A stretch of DNA of 64,000 nt from Ophioderma brevispina (taxonomy: Eukaryota > Echinodermata > Ophiuroidea > Amphilepidida > Ophiodermatidae), in the NCBI GenBank assembly GCA_023653785.1, contig JAMKCH010041490.1:62001-126000 (forward strand), in the 5' to 3' direction. A model generated the notes under the pieces. The model searched no databases. It was not told the origin of the DNA and worked only from the letters and a program-made list of their open reading frames with translations. The translations under genes and the position numbers were made by a program. This document shows positions 22,640-35,050 of this stretch, piece after piece (within the stretch, counting starts at the first letter, position 1; each line of letters starts with the position of its first letter).

Positions 22640-24300
22640 CTGAATGCTGTTATAGCTGTAGTTGCATTGTTCTGTTCATTGCCATTCTTTGTTTGCTTTT
22701 GCTGAATCATTTCATGTCTTACTTGAAGAGTGAAAACTATGACACTATTCTCAGTCATAAAGCTGAGACAGGAAAAAAATATGAATGGTTACACAGCCTG
22801 TTACTCTAAAACACAATCATGTTGAATTACCTAATTGGCTTAAGGGGTAAGCAATGCTTGCTGGTTGTTAATTGTTTACAAAATACTACCAATTTCTCCC
22901 AGGGGACATTGCGCTTTTAATAAATCATAGCCCATTAGGACTGAATCTTCTCACTCATCATTGTAGCAAGATTAAAAATTGAATGAATATAAAAAGAAAG
23001 CCCATGGCATCCCTAAGAAGAGTCACTTACTTTACATGAGTTTGAATAAAACACATTTTGCTGTCATCTTATTGATTGCCATTTTTTCATTGTTTCCGCT
23101 GCCAGATTGAATCTGCAAATTAAAAAATTGTTGCGACGGTATTTACCCAATGCACGTAGCATATGATTCTCTTTCCCACCAGTGAATAGAATGTTCTGAC
23201 TCAGGAGATTGAAGTTGATAACCCAAATTATCTACCATAACTTTTAAATTGGTCAGTTGTCTCCTCAAATGATTTTAGCAAAGGTTCCCAGAAGAAACAT
23301 CTGGATTTTCTGGTCTAATACTAATAGAGATCACAGGAATTGAGAATCTGAATTTAATAATGTATAGAATTCTGCGAGAAGACGTAAATTGTCATTTCAG
23401 TGAGCAAGCATGTAAATATTAACGCCACAGGTTTTATAATTCGTAAGGCAGGCATACAATAACCTCAAAATATACTATTTTGTTAGCCTGCATTACAGAT
23501 TGTCATTATCAAATTTGAAAGCCTTAAGATATATTCCCAAAGATACAACTATTATACAGCAAATCAATGGACCCCAGTTCTAAAAACAAAAAACAAAACA
23601 TGTTCTTAATTGTTTTGGATGCATCTGATTTGACTGAGCTTGTTTGGCGGTTGTAGAAAGAGAACAAAACATCTTTTTGTTAAGGCCGAAGTATCTATAA
23701 CTGTATGTTTTATTGATGCTTTTAGGTTAGGACTTCGCTATCCTAACCACAGTTTTGACAAGTATATTGCAATAATTGGTTGGTGTATGATGGATGGATG
23801 GATTAAATGTACCTGTGACACTTTGATTGCACTTATGTTATAAGACCAAGGGGGTAGACCCACTGGTTTTTCAGTTAATTACAAATGTTCTGTAGACACG
23901 AACAGTAAAGTGGGTTCAGGGCTGCAAAGCTGGAAAGATGTTTTGCTATGAAACTAGACACGTCGGACTCCTATATCTGTTAAACATATTTCATATTTTG
24001 ATGTCCTATTGAGGGATTATCTTACGAAAAAGATTATTTGCTTCAGTGTTGGGTTTAGATGGGTACTAAGTGTTTTGGTAAGAGCAATGACAGACTTAGA
24101 ACATGCAATGAATAGGCTTAGATTAAGGCAATACTGAAGGATATTTTTCCACGTGTGCTTAAGTCAAAGACAATGTGAACATTCCATTTGGGCTATCACC
24201 CTTATACGGTACAGGCCTTCATATTGAGGAAACATGGCTTTGGCCCTTTTCTAGTTCCAATGTGGTATTTGATTTTATTTTGTTGAGAAGCAGTGCACTG
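22640..24300 (+). repeat. Repeat unit R, copy 3 (most complete 5' part)
   Basis: Landmarks in order: CTGTTATAGCTG, GAAAGCCCATGGCATCCC, GACTCAGGAGATTGAAGTTG, AATTTAATAATGTATAGAAT, GCCTGCATTAC, CAACTATTATACAGCAAAT, AACATCTTTTTGTTAAGGCC, GACAAGTATATTGCAATAA, GGAAAGATGTTTTGCTATG and GTGCTTAAGTCAAAGACAAT. The last contains the intact TTAA that is interrupted in the next copy. No ORF is conserved between copies. Confidence 0.8.
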
Positions 24301-24539
24301 CACTACTGCTTGCACTGCATTAATAATAAAAAAACATGATCGGAAGTACTTGCCACAACCCTTTCTTGGCCCCCAGCTTGGATTTCAAGGTTAGGCAGAA
24401 ACAAAATGTTGTTGGGTAATAGAGAAAAAATATCAGGGTCGGCGTCGGTCATAGTTTATTTTTTTTATTTTAGATCTTCTCAATGTTTTACTCTAAAACG
24501 AATGACAAGATTTGCTACATTTAAGCCTTTTTCAACTGA

Positions 24540-24914
24540 AATGTCCCGGGACATTGATTGCACTAGTTATAAGACCAAATGGGTTAGACCACTTGGTTTT
24601 CAATTAGCCTACAAAATGCATGTAAGCACAAGACACAGTAAAGTGGAAAGCTCAGGGCTACCAAAAGCGGGAAAGATATTTTGATGTGCAACTAGAAAGT
24701 AGGACTCCATTCTGTATAGTGATGTCATATTTTTGATGTCCTATTGATGTATTACCTTTCCCAAAGACATGGTTTAGATGTGTTGGATTGTTAAAAGGGT
24801 GTCTAGGTACCTTATGGGTAGTACTAAATTGTTTTGGTAGAGCAATTGACAGAACTTAAACATGCAATGAATAGGTTAGAGTAAGGCTAGATATTTATTC
24901 CGCAGTGTGCTTAA
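24540..24914 (+). repeat. Repeat unit R, copy 4, left part
   Basis: Matches the 3' portion of R from the TATAAGACCAA segment to GTGCTTAA at 24,907-24,914, where it is cut by an insertion. It continues at 30,070. Confidence 0.75.
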
Positions 24915-25021
24915 AGGCTGACTCAGGATTTCGGAAATATAATTTTGTTGTAGAATTAAAAGTAGTCACGAGAACTAACAAAAGCTAGTCACCTAAAATG
25001 CATAATTTCCAAAGTCTAGGA

Positions 25022-25213
25022 TGTAATAGAGCTAACGTGCAGTGCAGCGTTCCCTTTTTAAAGGATGGTTTGTACCCAAAATGATCGGGTGCACATCAAA
25101 CATGGCGGGACAATGAAAATAAAATACACTGTCACTTCGTACGGTGTAAAATAAACCATCGAAGTTTATGAGATGTCATTCTCGTCGTCGAACCAATAAG
25201 TAAAATTATAACA
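25022..25213 (+). repeat. 5' LTR of the Gypsy element
   Basis: Starts TGTAATAGAG and ends ATTATAACA. It shares with the 3' LTR the segments TTTGTACCCA, AACATGGCGGGACA and GTCACTTCGTACGG. Confidence 0.85.
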
Positions 25214-25232
25214 GTGGCGACGAGTGTCGGGA
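25214..25232 (+). promoter_or_regulatory. Probable primer binding site
   Basis: GTGGCGACGAGTGTCGGGA immediately follows the LTR. TGGCGAC-type sites are usual in Gypsy elements. The matching tRNA was not determined. Confidence 0.55.
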
Positions 25233-25282
25233 ACATTTCTTGATAGAAACAGGACGTGAAAATCCACGAAATCGCAAGAAAA

Positions 25283-26300
25283 TGCCAGAAGTTTGGAGTT
25301 CAAGCCGACGGAGGAAAAACTTCTTTAGAATTGTTACAATCGGAGCGTTTGGAATCGTACTTATCGCTCGCGATTGGTCAGATGCGTAAAAAGGATTCGC
25401 ACGTTATCAGTGTGAAATAGGGTCGGAAACCTATAAAAGTTTGAAAAGCCTAATTCCACCATCCTAGTAAGCCCATGGACAGTCGTATGAGGACTTGAAA
25501 AAGTTGTTATCTGCAGCATTTGGATTGCCAAATACCCTGGTATAGACAGAGCGTTCAAGTTGGGGGCGGAATGCAAGGCCAGATTGAGTCCATCCAAAGC
25601 TATGCAGCAGAGATTAGGCGTCTTTCAATACATGTGAATTCCAGAGAGATTTCTGGACCAGGCCCTTAGGGATAAATTGTTCATGGTCTAAAGCATGCAC
25701 CTACGCAGAAAGCATTATTGGCAAAAGACGCACTGACCTTTGCAATAGCTGGAGACTGCCACAGCCATGGAACTGGCTGAAGGTGATTCACAGACAGACT
25801 GTGGTCATAGTTGTGGTGCATCTAGTCATGTCTATTAGGGGGCAGTTAGTAGTGGTAGTCAGCCTATCATACAAAACAAAGAACTATCAGAATAACAAAA
25901 GCTAAAGGTGTAAACAAAAAAGTTGCTATTCGTTGGGAAAGGTCCCATAGCCCAGGAGCGTGCTAGAGAACGTACATATAAGGTGCAAATAATGTGGTAA
26001 AACAGGACATCTAAAGTAATGTATGTCGTAGCAAACCTAGTAACAGTAACAAATGCTGCTTTGGTTGAGTCAAAGCCAACCACACAAAAGTACATGAAAA
26101 GTAATGACATGAGCTTGCCTCAGAGTCAGACAAGCCCCGAGTTCAAATTCAGAAGTACATTACTAGGCGTATGTTCAATGTGGGTCCTTGTAGTGAAATA
26201 AACCCTGAAAGTAACTGTCGGGGTAGATAGTCACACTTACTTTCATGTAGATTACAGGGGCGCCAAATCAATATTCCAAAAGAGGTATAGCAACAACATA
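25283..26300 (+). pseudogene. gag and protease remnant of the Gypsy element
   Basis: Broken frames give MPEV near 25,283, then ESIQSYAAEIRRLS and HAPTQKALLAKDALTFA, a capsid-type pattern. A zinc-knuckle-like CKLCGKTGHLKVMC (C-x2-C-x4-H-x4-C) lies near 25,985-26,030 after a frameshift. A degraded aspartic-protease active-site region (GAP context) falls near 26,255-26,275. Frameshifts are frequent. Confidence 0.7.
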
Positions 26301-26689
26301 TGCGCACATTCCTTGTGAATGAAATAACCAGGGGTAACTTGACAAACGCTACTCGGGGAGACAGCTGCCGTTACTGGGTGTGTTTGGAGACTACTGTAAC
26401 TTACAATAGTCAGACAACAACATTGCCTATTTAGGTGCAAATGGTTATGAACCAACACAATTTTGGAGGAAGGATGGGCAATTATTCAGATGGATGGCAG
26501 TAAATTTTGTGCTTTTATAATGAGCCAGTAAACTAGTTGATTTTGTAGCCAACCACTCAGCGTGTTTCAAGATGGGCTGGCAGCAATGTCAACACACAGG
26601 GCAAAGTTGTGTGTTAAGGACAAGCTGTACCAAAAATTCACTAAACCGAGACCAGTATCAGTACGCTTGAAACAGCAGTAGAGCCGCAA

Positions 26690-27960
26690 GCTGATGGAAT
26701 GAGTTGCTCAGGGTATTTGGTACAGTCAAATATACTGAATGGGCGAACGCCTTGTGTCATTATACCAAAAGCTGACAAATCTGTGCGCATCGCGGGGCTA
26801 AAGGTACCATAACAAGTACTTGGATATGGAACCAGTTACCCTCTCTACACCTCAAGATCTGTTTGCGTCACTAAGTGGGGGAAAATATTTTTCAACCCTT
26901 GATGTCACAGGCCTACCAGCAAATAATAGTGGATGAGAATTCTAGGAAGTATTTAACATAAAACTCACAAGGGTCTCTTTCAGTACACACGGCCTACCAT
27001 ATGGATAGCCAGTGCACAAGCATCTTTTCCAAAACGCAATGGAGCAAATTCTCGGGTTAGAAGGTGTTCAGTTTTTGGATGGACATTTTCGTATCTGGGA
27101 AAGATGAAGCGCAGCACTTGGAACGGCTGGAAGCCGTACGTCCCGGTTGGAGGCGTGTGGACTGAGATTGCAACAGAGAAAGTGCAAATTTATGCTCACT
27201 GAGGTGGTTATATTTGGGATCACATGATTAGTGAAAAAGGTATCAGCCCCAACACCTGACAAAGTTAAAGCTATTGAAGATGCACCACAGCCACGTAATG
27301 TGCAAGAGACGATTCATTTTTTAGCATGTTCCAGTATTAGGGAAAAAAATCATCCCAGGACTTGCCATCCCTGATTCATTCGCTGAATGAAATGTTGAAA
27401 GCGCCATAAACTCCTTCAATCGGGGGATCGCGGGTGTAAGTCAACGAGTTCAAGCAGCAAAAGCCCAGCTACTTACTGACACGGTACTGACACAGTATGA
27501 TGTAAATAAACCGATGCGGACTAGCGTGTGATGCAGTATCGTACAGGGGTAGAGCAGTGGCTATCTAATCATGGACAACGAGTGAGGGAGAGGACCGATA
27601 GCATGCTTCCCGGACTCTGACATCAAGTGAGAAAAAACTCTCGAAGTTCAGAAGGAAGCGTTTTATCCCTTGTGTTTGGAGTGCGAAATCCTACAAGTAT
27701 CGGATGGCGCAATTTTACCCTAATAACTGATCACAAACCCAGTTGGCAATTCTTGGCCCTAAGTGTGGTTAACTCTTTGCTAGCATGAAACTACGAGGTG
27801 GGCAATCATACTCTCAGCCTACCGGTATGACATTATCTTCAAAGTACAGGCGAGCAGCCTGAACGCAGAGCTCTATCGCGATGCTGATACGACCGCAAAA
27901 TCATTGGATGAAGAGAGTAGGCCATCTTCCCACTCAATCTTGGAATGAACTTCCAGCAAT
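26690..27960 (+). pseudogene. Reverse transcriptase / RNase H remnant
   Basis: RT motifs in scattered frames: IPKADKSVRIAG near 26,761, DLFASLSGGKYFSTLDV near 26,860, AYQQIIVDENSRKY near 26,915, GLFQYTR near 26,970 and the MDI-type catalytic box (one aspartate obscured by a frameshift) near 27,080. RNase H is seen as KEALSLVFG-like sequence near 27,650 and LITDHKP near 27,725. Many single-base shifts; non-functional as read. Confidence 0.85.
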
Positions 27961-28189
27961 GCAGCAGAAGTAGAAACAGCTACACGCAATGACCCAGTGT
28001 TGTCTCGCGTATATGAATACACCATGCGGATGGCCAACGGAGGTAGACGATACGCTGAAACCTTATGAACTCAGGAGACATGAACTATCTGTTGAGGGTG
28101 GAGTGGTCCTGTGGGGACTAAGAGTAGTTATTCCCTACCACAAACTACGGTCCGCGAGTCGTAAATAAATTCCCATTAGGGACATCAAG

Positions 28190-28860
28190 GTATGTTCCGA
28201 ATGAAATCACTAGCGAGAGGACGAATTTTTGGGGCCAATCTGGAGTGGATATTGAAACTAGCGAAGTTGCCACAACAGTTTAACAGTGAAGAACAATCAA
28301 CCGTCGTGCACCGCTCTTGCCATGGAAGTGGGCTACACGCAAGATTTGAGAGAGTGCACTTGGACTTGCGAAAAGACAATAAGTACTTTCTTGTGTTAAC
28401 TGATTCATATTCCAAGTGGTGGATGTAATATAATGCAAATATTACGTCCCCAGTTTGATTGAGCACTACGCCCAATCCTTTGCTTCACATTGGATCCGAG
28501 GCTGATAGGGACAGACAATGGGGGGAAACGTCTTTGCAGCAGCAGAATTATCAAAGAGTTTTGCCCGTACGTATACAGTCACAAGTTCCACCACCGTTAT
28601 CACCCTGACAGCACGGAGCGTCGGAACGAGGATACAATCCTGAAGAAAGCTAAGTATCGCCAAAATAGCGGGCTGACTTTGCAACATCGCGTTTCCAATT
28701 TCTTTGGTGTATCGCAATACTCCGCATACAACATACAGGGTGTACGCCGGCAGAACTGTTTTTGAGCTGCAAACCTAGAATTCGTCTGAGTCTTCTAAAG
28801 CCATCACTAGCAAAGGAAGGGAAAGGAGAACAAGCCCAAATGAAGGCTAACCATGAGGGA
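28190..28860 (+). pseudogene. Integrase remnant
   Basis: Integrase core pieces: VHLDLRKDNKYFLVLTDSYS near 28,350, a TDNG box at 28,509-28,521, YHPDS with following ERR near 28,600-28,627, and a GCTPAELFL-like segment near 28,738. DNA-joining catalytic residues are in different frames, so it is not intact. Confidence 0.85.
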
Positions 28861-29375
28861 ATAAGGACCACTTAGGCACTTTTTGCCAGGTGATCAGATT
28901 CTCATTCAAAATTTCAGGGAAAGGGAAGAGAGTAAGGGCTGAAGTTTAGCAACGTTTGGGACGGTAAGGATACATGGTAAAGTGTGGGGCAGGGAAGACA
29001 AGCCATGTGCACATTGATAGATGTTGAGAGGTGGTAAGGACCCTTCAGACCAAAATGTACCCATCACCCGAAACTGAGCAGTGATGCCTTCAGTAGCTGA
29101 GGCATGTTTCCAACCAAGAGTGTAGGCCCTGAAGTAGTGCCTAATCCAGCTCCAGTAGCTCTTCAGGTTGCTACTGAAAATACTAGAAGGTACCTTGCGT
29201 ACAAGGAGACCAACTACAAGATTGGACTTGTAAAAAACCCATTTGAACACCTGTTGGTGAACTGTATGCTTAATCAAAAAGTGAAACGTGAGTTTAATTG
29301 TGTGTTAATGATTTAATGAACATTTCAATGCCAAGCCAACTCGGGTTCTTAATTTGAAACTTTTGAGTTCATGTC

Positions 29376-29627
29376 TTGAAACCACACAAGTCTGTGGATG
29401 TTGAACAAAAGTTGGAGATTAGAGCAAATATTAAATGTGTTAAGCCGGACGGAAAGATTGTGGTCACTGAGGATTGCAAATTATTTGAGAGTTGCAAAGA
29501 CCAAATCCCATCAAAATTAGGCACTATTACGCAAAACTGCACAGTGAAGTTGGAAGTTAAGGTTGATACTGTGATGTGTTGGTACAATTGCAGTGTAGCG
29601 GTAAAACCTGGTGGAAAGAAGTTTTAA
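29376..29627 (+). CDS. Small ORF downstream of pol, unknown
   Basis: An 83-codon open frame between the integrase remnant and the 3' LTR, ending TAA at 29,625-29,627. It has five cysteines, a Lys-rich N-terminal half (DVEQKLEIRANIK) and CWYNC near the C-terminus. No membrane segment and no recognised domain. It is unbroken although all upstream genes are frameshifted. It could be an accessory ORF of the element, a captured fragment, or chance. Confidence 0.35.
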   Translation: MKPHKSVDVEQKLEIRANIKCVKPDGKIVVTEDCKLFESCKDQIPSKLGTITQNCTVKLEVKVDTVMCWYNCSVAVKPGGKKF

Positions 29628-29645
29628 TCTAAGTATGGGGAGGAG

Positions 29646-29823
29646 GGTAATAGAGTTAACTGTGCAGTGCACGTTCCCTTTTAAAGAATTGTTTGTACCC
29701 ACAATGCATAGGTGCACATCAACATGGCGGGACACACTGAAATTAAATACATGTCACTTCGTACGGAAAAACAAATAGAAGTTATGACTGATCATTTCTC
29801 GGTGCAACTATAAATATATAACA
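29646..29823 (+). repeat. 3' LTR of the Gypsy element
   Basis: Begins near GTAATAGAG, preceded by a polypurine tract, and ends ATATAACA. About 178 bp, with several indels relative to the 5' LTR. Confidence 0.85.
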
Positions 29824-30069
29824 AGAGATGAATCGGAATTTTCGTTTCATTGCAGTAAGCAATTATGCACAGTATGACGTGCCATTAGGATTACCGTGTA
29901 TAACAAATTTCAGATCCGGAATTGATAACAAAGTTGTGATTCTCTATATGAAGGACTTCGATTTGAGCTTAGTGATTTCACACAAGGTTAATATATGGAA
30001 GGATAGGTATATGCAAAAAACATGATTTGTTGAAAATTGAGTGCACCATCATCGGGAATCTCTGAGTCA

Positions 30070-30670
30070 AAACATGTTGAACAGTCATGTTAGGCTAATC
30101 ACCTTATTACGTGTACATGCCTTCATTTATTTGCAATAAAACCCGCTTTGGCCTTTGCTTTTAGTTTCATGTTTTTTTTTTTATTTTGTTGATAGTACAT
30201 TGCACGGCAAATAACTTTAAAAGTTTGTTGACCTTGATATGATAATAAAGGAAATACATGATCACCAAAAGAGAACAATCAAAATTTGCAGGAGTAGTTG
30301 AAAAGTAAAGGATAAGTCTGTAGAATTTTTTATTTTTTTTATTTTTTTTCCAATGCAAATGACAAAAAAAGGAAGAAACAGCATCTTTTCCCAGATGTTA
30401 ATCTCCCTCAATATGTGTTGTGGAAGTGGCTGTCTGGACAGAATGGCTAAGTATCGATTGTCTTATTAGGTGCTTTTAGCTTATAAATTTACAGGGTTGG
30501 TAGCATGGTTAGGGTTACTTACTGTACGGGATGCAAAAATCGTATGTGATCGTGGTTTAAATTTTTTTATTTCCAAATCACGATAGTGCCTTTAATAATA
30601 TTGTTGTCGAAAAGGGTCTAAAGTTCAATTGGAGGTTCTATGCGATTTCAATAATAAAGTGATCAAAATT
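30070..30670 (+). repeat. Repeat unit R, copy 4, right part
   Basis: Resumes at GAACAGTCATGTTAGGCTA and continues through CTTTGGCC, TTTAGTTTCATG, AAGGGTCTAAAG and GTGATCAAAATTC, matching 34,390-34,645. A low-complexity T/A patch at about 30,170 and 30,330-30,350 is extra. The 225 bases to 30,895 hold nothing recognisable. Confidence 0.7.
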
Positions 30671-30898
30671 CTGGTAAAACTAAAAGTGTACATTTTGTTA
30701 AACGTGGTTTCAAGTGTTGTTTAGCTCACAAATGAAATATAGGGAATAGTTTTGACTATTCTTACGGTTGAGGTTTTTAACAAAGGTGATAAAGTCACTA
30801 TTGGAGCATTGGAATCATTGACCTGTACTAGTTTTTGGATAATGTGAAAACAAACCTTAAAGAGAAAGAAAATATTCCTTATTTTCTAATCCCTTTAA

Positions 30899-31350
30899 GG
30901 AGAACCTTACCAAGACGAAATAATACGATATACGCTATAAAAACAATTATTGACACATAGGTAGTGCGTTGGTGGGGAAAACGGAATTATACTATACATA
31001 AAAATGGGGAATTAAAAACATTTTGTCGGACCATGGATATTTGAAATCGTGCAGGTATATGGGATATGTATCTGTGTTATGCGATATGGACGGAACAGTG
31101 GGCGTGCATCTTCACACATGATGCTTTATAATGTGTATTTCCTATGCATGTATGACGCAAACGTGCTGGCCGTACCGTTCTAAACATGTTATTCACTGGC
31201 GCGATTTTTTAAATAGCACGTGGTCAAACTAGGTGGTTTAATTCATTATATGGTTAATCTTCATGGTGTTTATTGGAAACCACTCGAAATGTGGTAAATA
31301 ATATTTATAGTGTATATTGTTTTAAATATATTAATGTACGGGGTTCTCCT
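30899..31350. mobile_element. TTAA-flanked MITE, family C
   Basis: TTAA at 30,895-30,898 and 31,351-31,354. Left end GGAGAACC; right end the inverse of AGGAGAACCCCGTAC. Inner termini share AATA-rich and CTATAAA landmarks. It is 452 bp and noncoding. Confidence 0.7.
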
Positions 31351-31354
31351 TTAA

Positions 31355-31734
31355 GCTAGGGAAACAATTTGCAACAATTATACCTGAACCAAAGCACCTG
31401 TGAACTTTTGAACCAGGGTACACACAAGATGATTTTTGCCATTTTGTACAGTTTTATCCCGTATCCAAAAACTACAAGGAATAGATAGTGTAAACTACTT
31501 TTTTGGAACTGAAAGGCAGACAAACATCATGTCATGCTTGCGACACAAGCGGAACAATTAAAGTTGGGACCCCTGTGTAACCCTTGAAACCTAGCTGGGG
31601 TCCATAAGGGGGGTTGGCAAGTGCTTCCATAAATTTTATGGATTAATCAATGCCTTAAGTACTTATGGGTGCAAAAATTCCCAATAATCGTGAAGTGCCC
31701 ACTCTTTCACTACAGTCCCTGCTAACTATTCTAT
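31355..31734. other. No gene recognised
   Basis: Unique-looking stretch between a MITE and the next R copy. Confidence 0.4.
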
Positions 31735-34700
31735 CATCAAGCTTGAGACAAGGACAAAAAGTGTAAACGATAAAACTGCCTGTTACGCTCAAACACAATC
31801 ATGTTGAATTACTAATAAGCATTGTAGGGAGCTTGTCTGGTTGGTATATTGTTACAGAGGACTAGCCAATTTATCCCAGGACATGCGATTTTAACAGAAC
31901 ATTAGACCCATTACGACTGAATCTTCTCATGCTTTGTAGCAAGATTGAAAATTGAATGAATATAAAAAAGAAAGCCCATGGCATCCCGAAGAGGAGTCAC
32001 TTCCTGTATCGGAGGTTGATAAAAAAAAATTGCTGTCATCTTATTGATTGCCATTTATCATTGTCTCACTGGCCTCAGATTGAATCAATGCAAATTAGTT
32101 TGATTGCAGCCCGTATTTCCCTAATACACTTGAGCGAATGATTCCCTTTCCCAGCGTGATGATGTTTTGCTTCAGGAAGATGAAGTTGAGAACCCAATAT
32201 CATCAGAACTTTTAATTGTCAATGTATCCTCAAATGATTTTACCAAAGGGTTCCAGAAGGACACATCGATTTTTGTTCTTAAATTAGAGATCACAGGATT
32301 ATGAATCTGAATTTAATAATGTATAGAATCTGCGAGACGGTATTGTTCATTCAGTGAGCGTGAGCAAGCAGTAAAATATTAAAGCCAAGGTTTATAGTTC
32401 GGTACGGCAGGGCCATCAAATATATTGTTACCCTGCATTACGTGTCATTTTGGCCATTGGATCGCAAGGAAACTTGTTTCATTTGGTTTCCAAACTCGAA
32501 GAAGTAAAACCATTTTTCCACTTAAATATAATAATTACTAGATTTTATTGGTTACTGGCAATGTAAGGTGGCACATTTTCAGGAAAATGAATAAAATTTG
32601 CCATCTTATTACTTGAGCCAGTAAATCCACCGGTATTAGCGAACAAAAGCTCGTCGTTCCCTTTGTTTAGTTGGAACGGCCAGAGCCTTTGTTACGTCCA
32701 TGCAGAGCAATTGAATAGATGTCAGGAGTATAGATAATTATCCCCGCCCAGTTTAGGGTATACGTTTCAAATTCCTGTAATGCACTGTATGAGGTGTGCG
32801 TAGCGCAGGATGGATTCATATGGCACTTTTTGTATACTTGGAAACTTCTATATGAAACGTCTACCCAGTTTGGAATGAGCTGCCAGTTCGCGATTAAACA
32901 ATAAAACTTGAGGTTCTACTGTGAGTTCACTAATTTTGAGTATATTTCATCATTATTGAAAAAAAGGACCTAATGTGAACAAAACTCATGGTGGATATGT
33001 TGCTTGGTAAGCTGGACCTAACATTTGTGCCGAACCAAGACCATAAATTTATGGTGGGGACCTCATTGATATTCAATTTACCACCGGGTATTTAGGAAAA
33101 TACAAAAGAGGGGGGTCTAGCGACCTAACAAATGGGGGTACGCGGCAAGTTACGATAAGTAAATTTTTGTTTCTGCACAAGGATGTTAGGTCACAGTCTG
33201 ACAAACAACTTTCTTTCATGATTTTTTGTTCATCTTGTTTTCATTCTTCGGACAAAAAATTATGAAATATATGGCCAAAGTTAATTGGACACACACTATA
33301 AGACTAAGATTTAGTTATTCTTGAAAGAGGACGGGTTTCTTGTGCTTGCGTCATGAAAAAAATAGCTCAATCTTATTCTGGTGAAGAGCACCTGAAATCC
33401 TTTATTATGGAAGTACCGGGCCATTGTTATATCCAACAGTGGAATATGGAATCCAACAGTGTTATATTTGCTCGAGTCACATGCGCATGATGATATTACA
33501 TGGTCACTGTATTTAGGAAAAAGAAATTGTGATGACATTTTATTACATTTTCAATTCAAATGTGCAATTTTTGCACTTGACATTCCCAGAGGATAAAGTA
33601 TAATTAGACAATAAAAACTGCGCAGAAATCAGTTTACTTCGCCGATATGAGTAACCAATTCCTATGCAAGAATATTTATCTCTTTGACCATGGGTGGTAA
33701 TTTCAATGATTGAAAGACCTTAAGTTATATTCCAAAAGAACAACTATTATACAGCAAAATCAATGAACTGTTAGAAAACCAAAAACATGTTAATCGTTTT
33801 CTGGTGAATCTGATTTGACGACAATGTTCTAGTAAGATGAGAGCAACACAACATCTTTTTGTTAAGGCCTAAGGTATTCTATAAACTGTATGTTTTATTA
33901 TGCTTTTAGGTTTGGACTCGCCTATCCATAACCACAATTTTGACAAGTATATTGCAATACTGGCCTGTAGGTGTGGGTTAGAGATTGATGCATTAATGTA
34001 CCTGTGACACTTGATTGCACTATTTATAAGACCAAGGGTTAGAACCACTGGTTTTCAGTAATTACAAAGATGTTCTGTAGCACAAGGCACAATACACAGT
34101 AAAGTGGAGAGCTTCGGGGCTGCAAAGCTGGAAAGATGTTTTGCTATGGAAGTACTAGACAAGTAGGACCCCTATATATTTGGATGTGCTATTGATGTAT
34201 TACCTTCCAAAAGACATTTGCTTCAGCTGCTGGGGTTTTAGATTGTGTTTTTCTTGTTAAAATGTTGTACTAGATAGTTATCTTATGGGTACCACTAATG
34301 TTTTGGTAAGACCAATGACAGGATTATAACATGCAAAGAATAGGCTTAGATGAAGACAATACTGAAGGAGATTTATCCGCTATTGTGCTTAAGTCAAAGA
34401 CAATGTGTACAGTCCATATTAGGCTATCACTCTTATTACTGTACATTGTCTTCATATTGTATTTGCAAAAACATGCTTTGGCCCTTTTCTTTAGTTTCAA
34501 TGTTGTTGATAGTGCATTGCATAGCAACTAACTATAAAAGTTTGTTGCCTTGACCATTAAATAATAGTGTTGTCTACAAGGGTCTAAGGTCAATTTGATG
34601 TTCTATGAGAGCAAAAATTAAAATGATCAAAATTCCCGTAAAAGGGAGAATTAATGATTTCAAGTCACAAGGAATTCCATATAATGGTGTATAGATTGCA

Positions 34701-35050
34701 CTCCCATATTTATTTAGCATGTTAGAGGGAAAATAGCTTGAGAGTGATTATGCTCCAATATCCTTTGCAGCCTTTGGCTTAATCCTCACTATATCTCAGT
34801 AACCTTATACATGCTTTTGTTGTTGTTATAATTTTTGTGATCTAGTGGCAGGCAGATCCATGGTTTATTTTGGGGAGTGGATTTTTCAAAATGGCTATCA
34901 AATTAGTGGGAAATGGCACCCGATTAATTGTTATGGGCCATCTGAATCAAGAAACATGATTTTTTTTTTGTGATTTTCAATATGGTGGCAGTGGCCATTT
35001 TGAAAAATGGGCTCTAAAACTTTCTCGCCTCTTTTGGTAGGTATATGGGA
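31735..35050 (+). repeat. Repeat unit R, copy 5 (longest)
   Basis: Runs from AAGCTTGAGACAAGGACAAA at about 31,738 through all R landmarks to GATCTAGTGGCAGG near 34,840 and an adjoining AAATGG-rich tail. It is split at about 32,455-33,697 by a second-family long-TIR element. The uninterrupted junction is visible at about 37,912-37,950 in copy 6. GTGCTTAAGTCAAAGACAAT at 34,385 is an empty TTAA target. Confidence 0.8.
32455..33697. mobile_element. Long-TIR element X, copy 3
   Basis: About 1.24 kb inserted into repeat R. The left arm contains GGCACATTTTC near 32,573; the right arm near 33,519 contains GAAATTGTGATGACATTTTA, the counterpart of 48,855 in copy 2. The interior shares TTCTGCACAA and GGCCAAAGTTAATTGGACAC with 48,485-48,605. 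No transposase frame. The termini pair only weakly, so the exact ends are uncertain. Confidence 0.6.

Larger units (their letters stand above)
25022..29823 (+). mobile_element. Degenerate Ty3/Gypsy LTR retrotransposon
   Basis: A 4.8-kb element with LTRs at 25,022-25,213 and 29,646-29,823, a primer-binding-like TGGCGACGAGTGTCGGGA directly after the 5' LTR, and a purine tract GGGGAGGAGGG directly before the 3' LTR. Coding order is gag, protease, reverse transcriptase, RNase H, integrase, the Gypsy order. Every domain is recognisable but broken by many frameshifts and stops, so no full polyprotein exists here. Flanks read roughly AGGA and AGAGA, a possible but unproven 4-5 bp target duplication. 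Confidence 0.9.
24915..30069. mobile_element. TTAA-inserted element carrying a nested Gypsy
   Basis: Repeat R is split exactly at its TTAA (24,911-24,914). The left end AGGCTGACTCAGGATTTCGG is the approximate inverse of the right-end segment at about 30,047-30,067 (reverse complement TGACTCAGAGATTCCCG). The terminal few bases and the second TTAA are missing on the right, where CTGAGTCA runs straight into R sequence; a deletion between GTCA microhomologies explains this. Outside the Gypsy insert the element is about 340 bp and noncoding. Confidence 0.65.
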
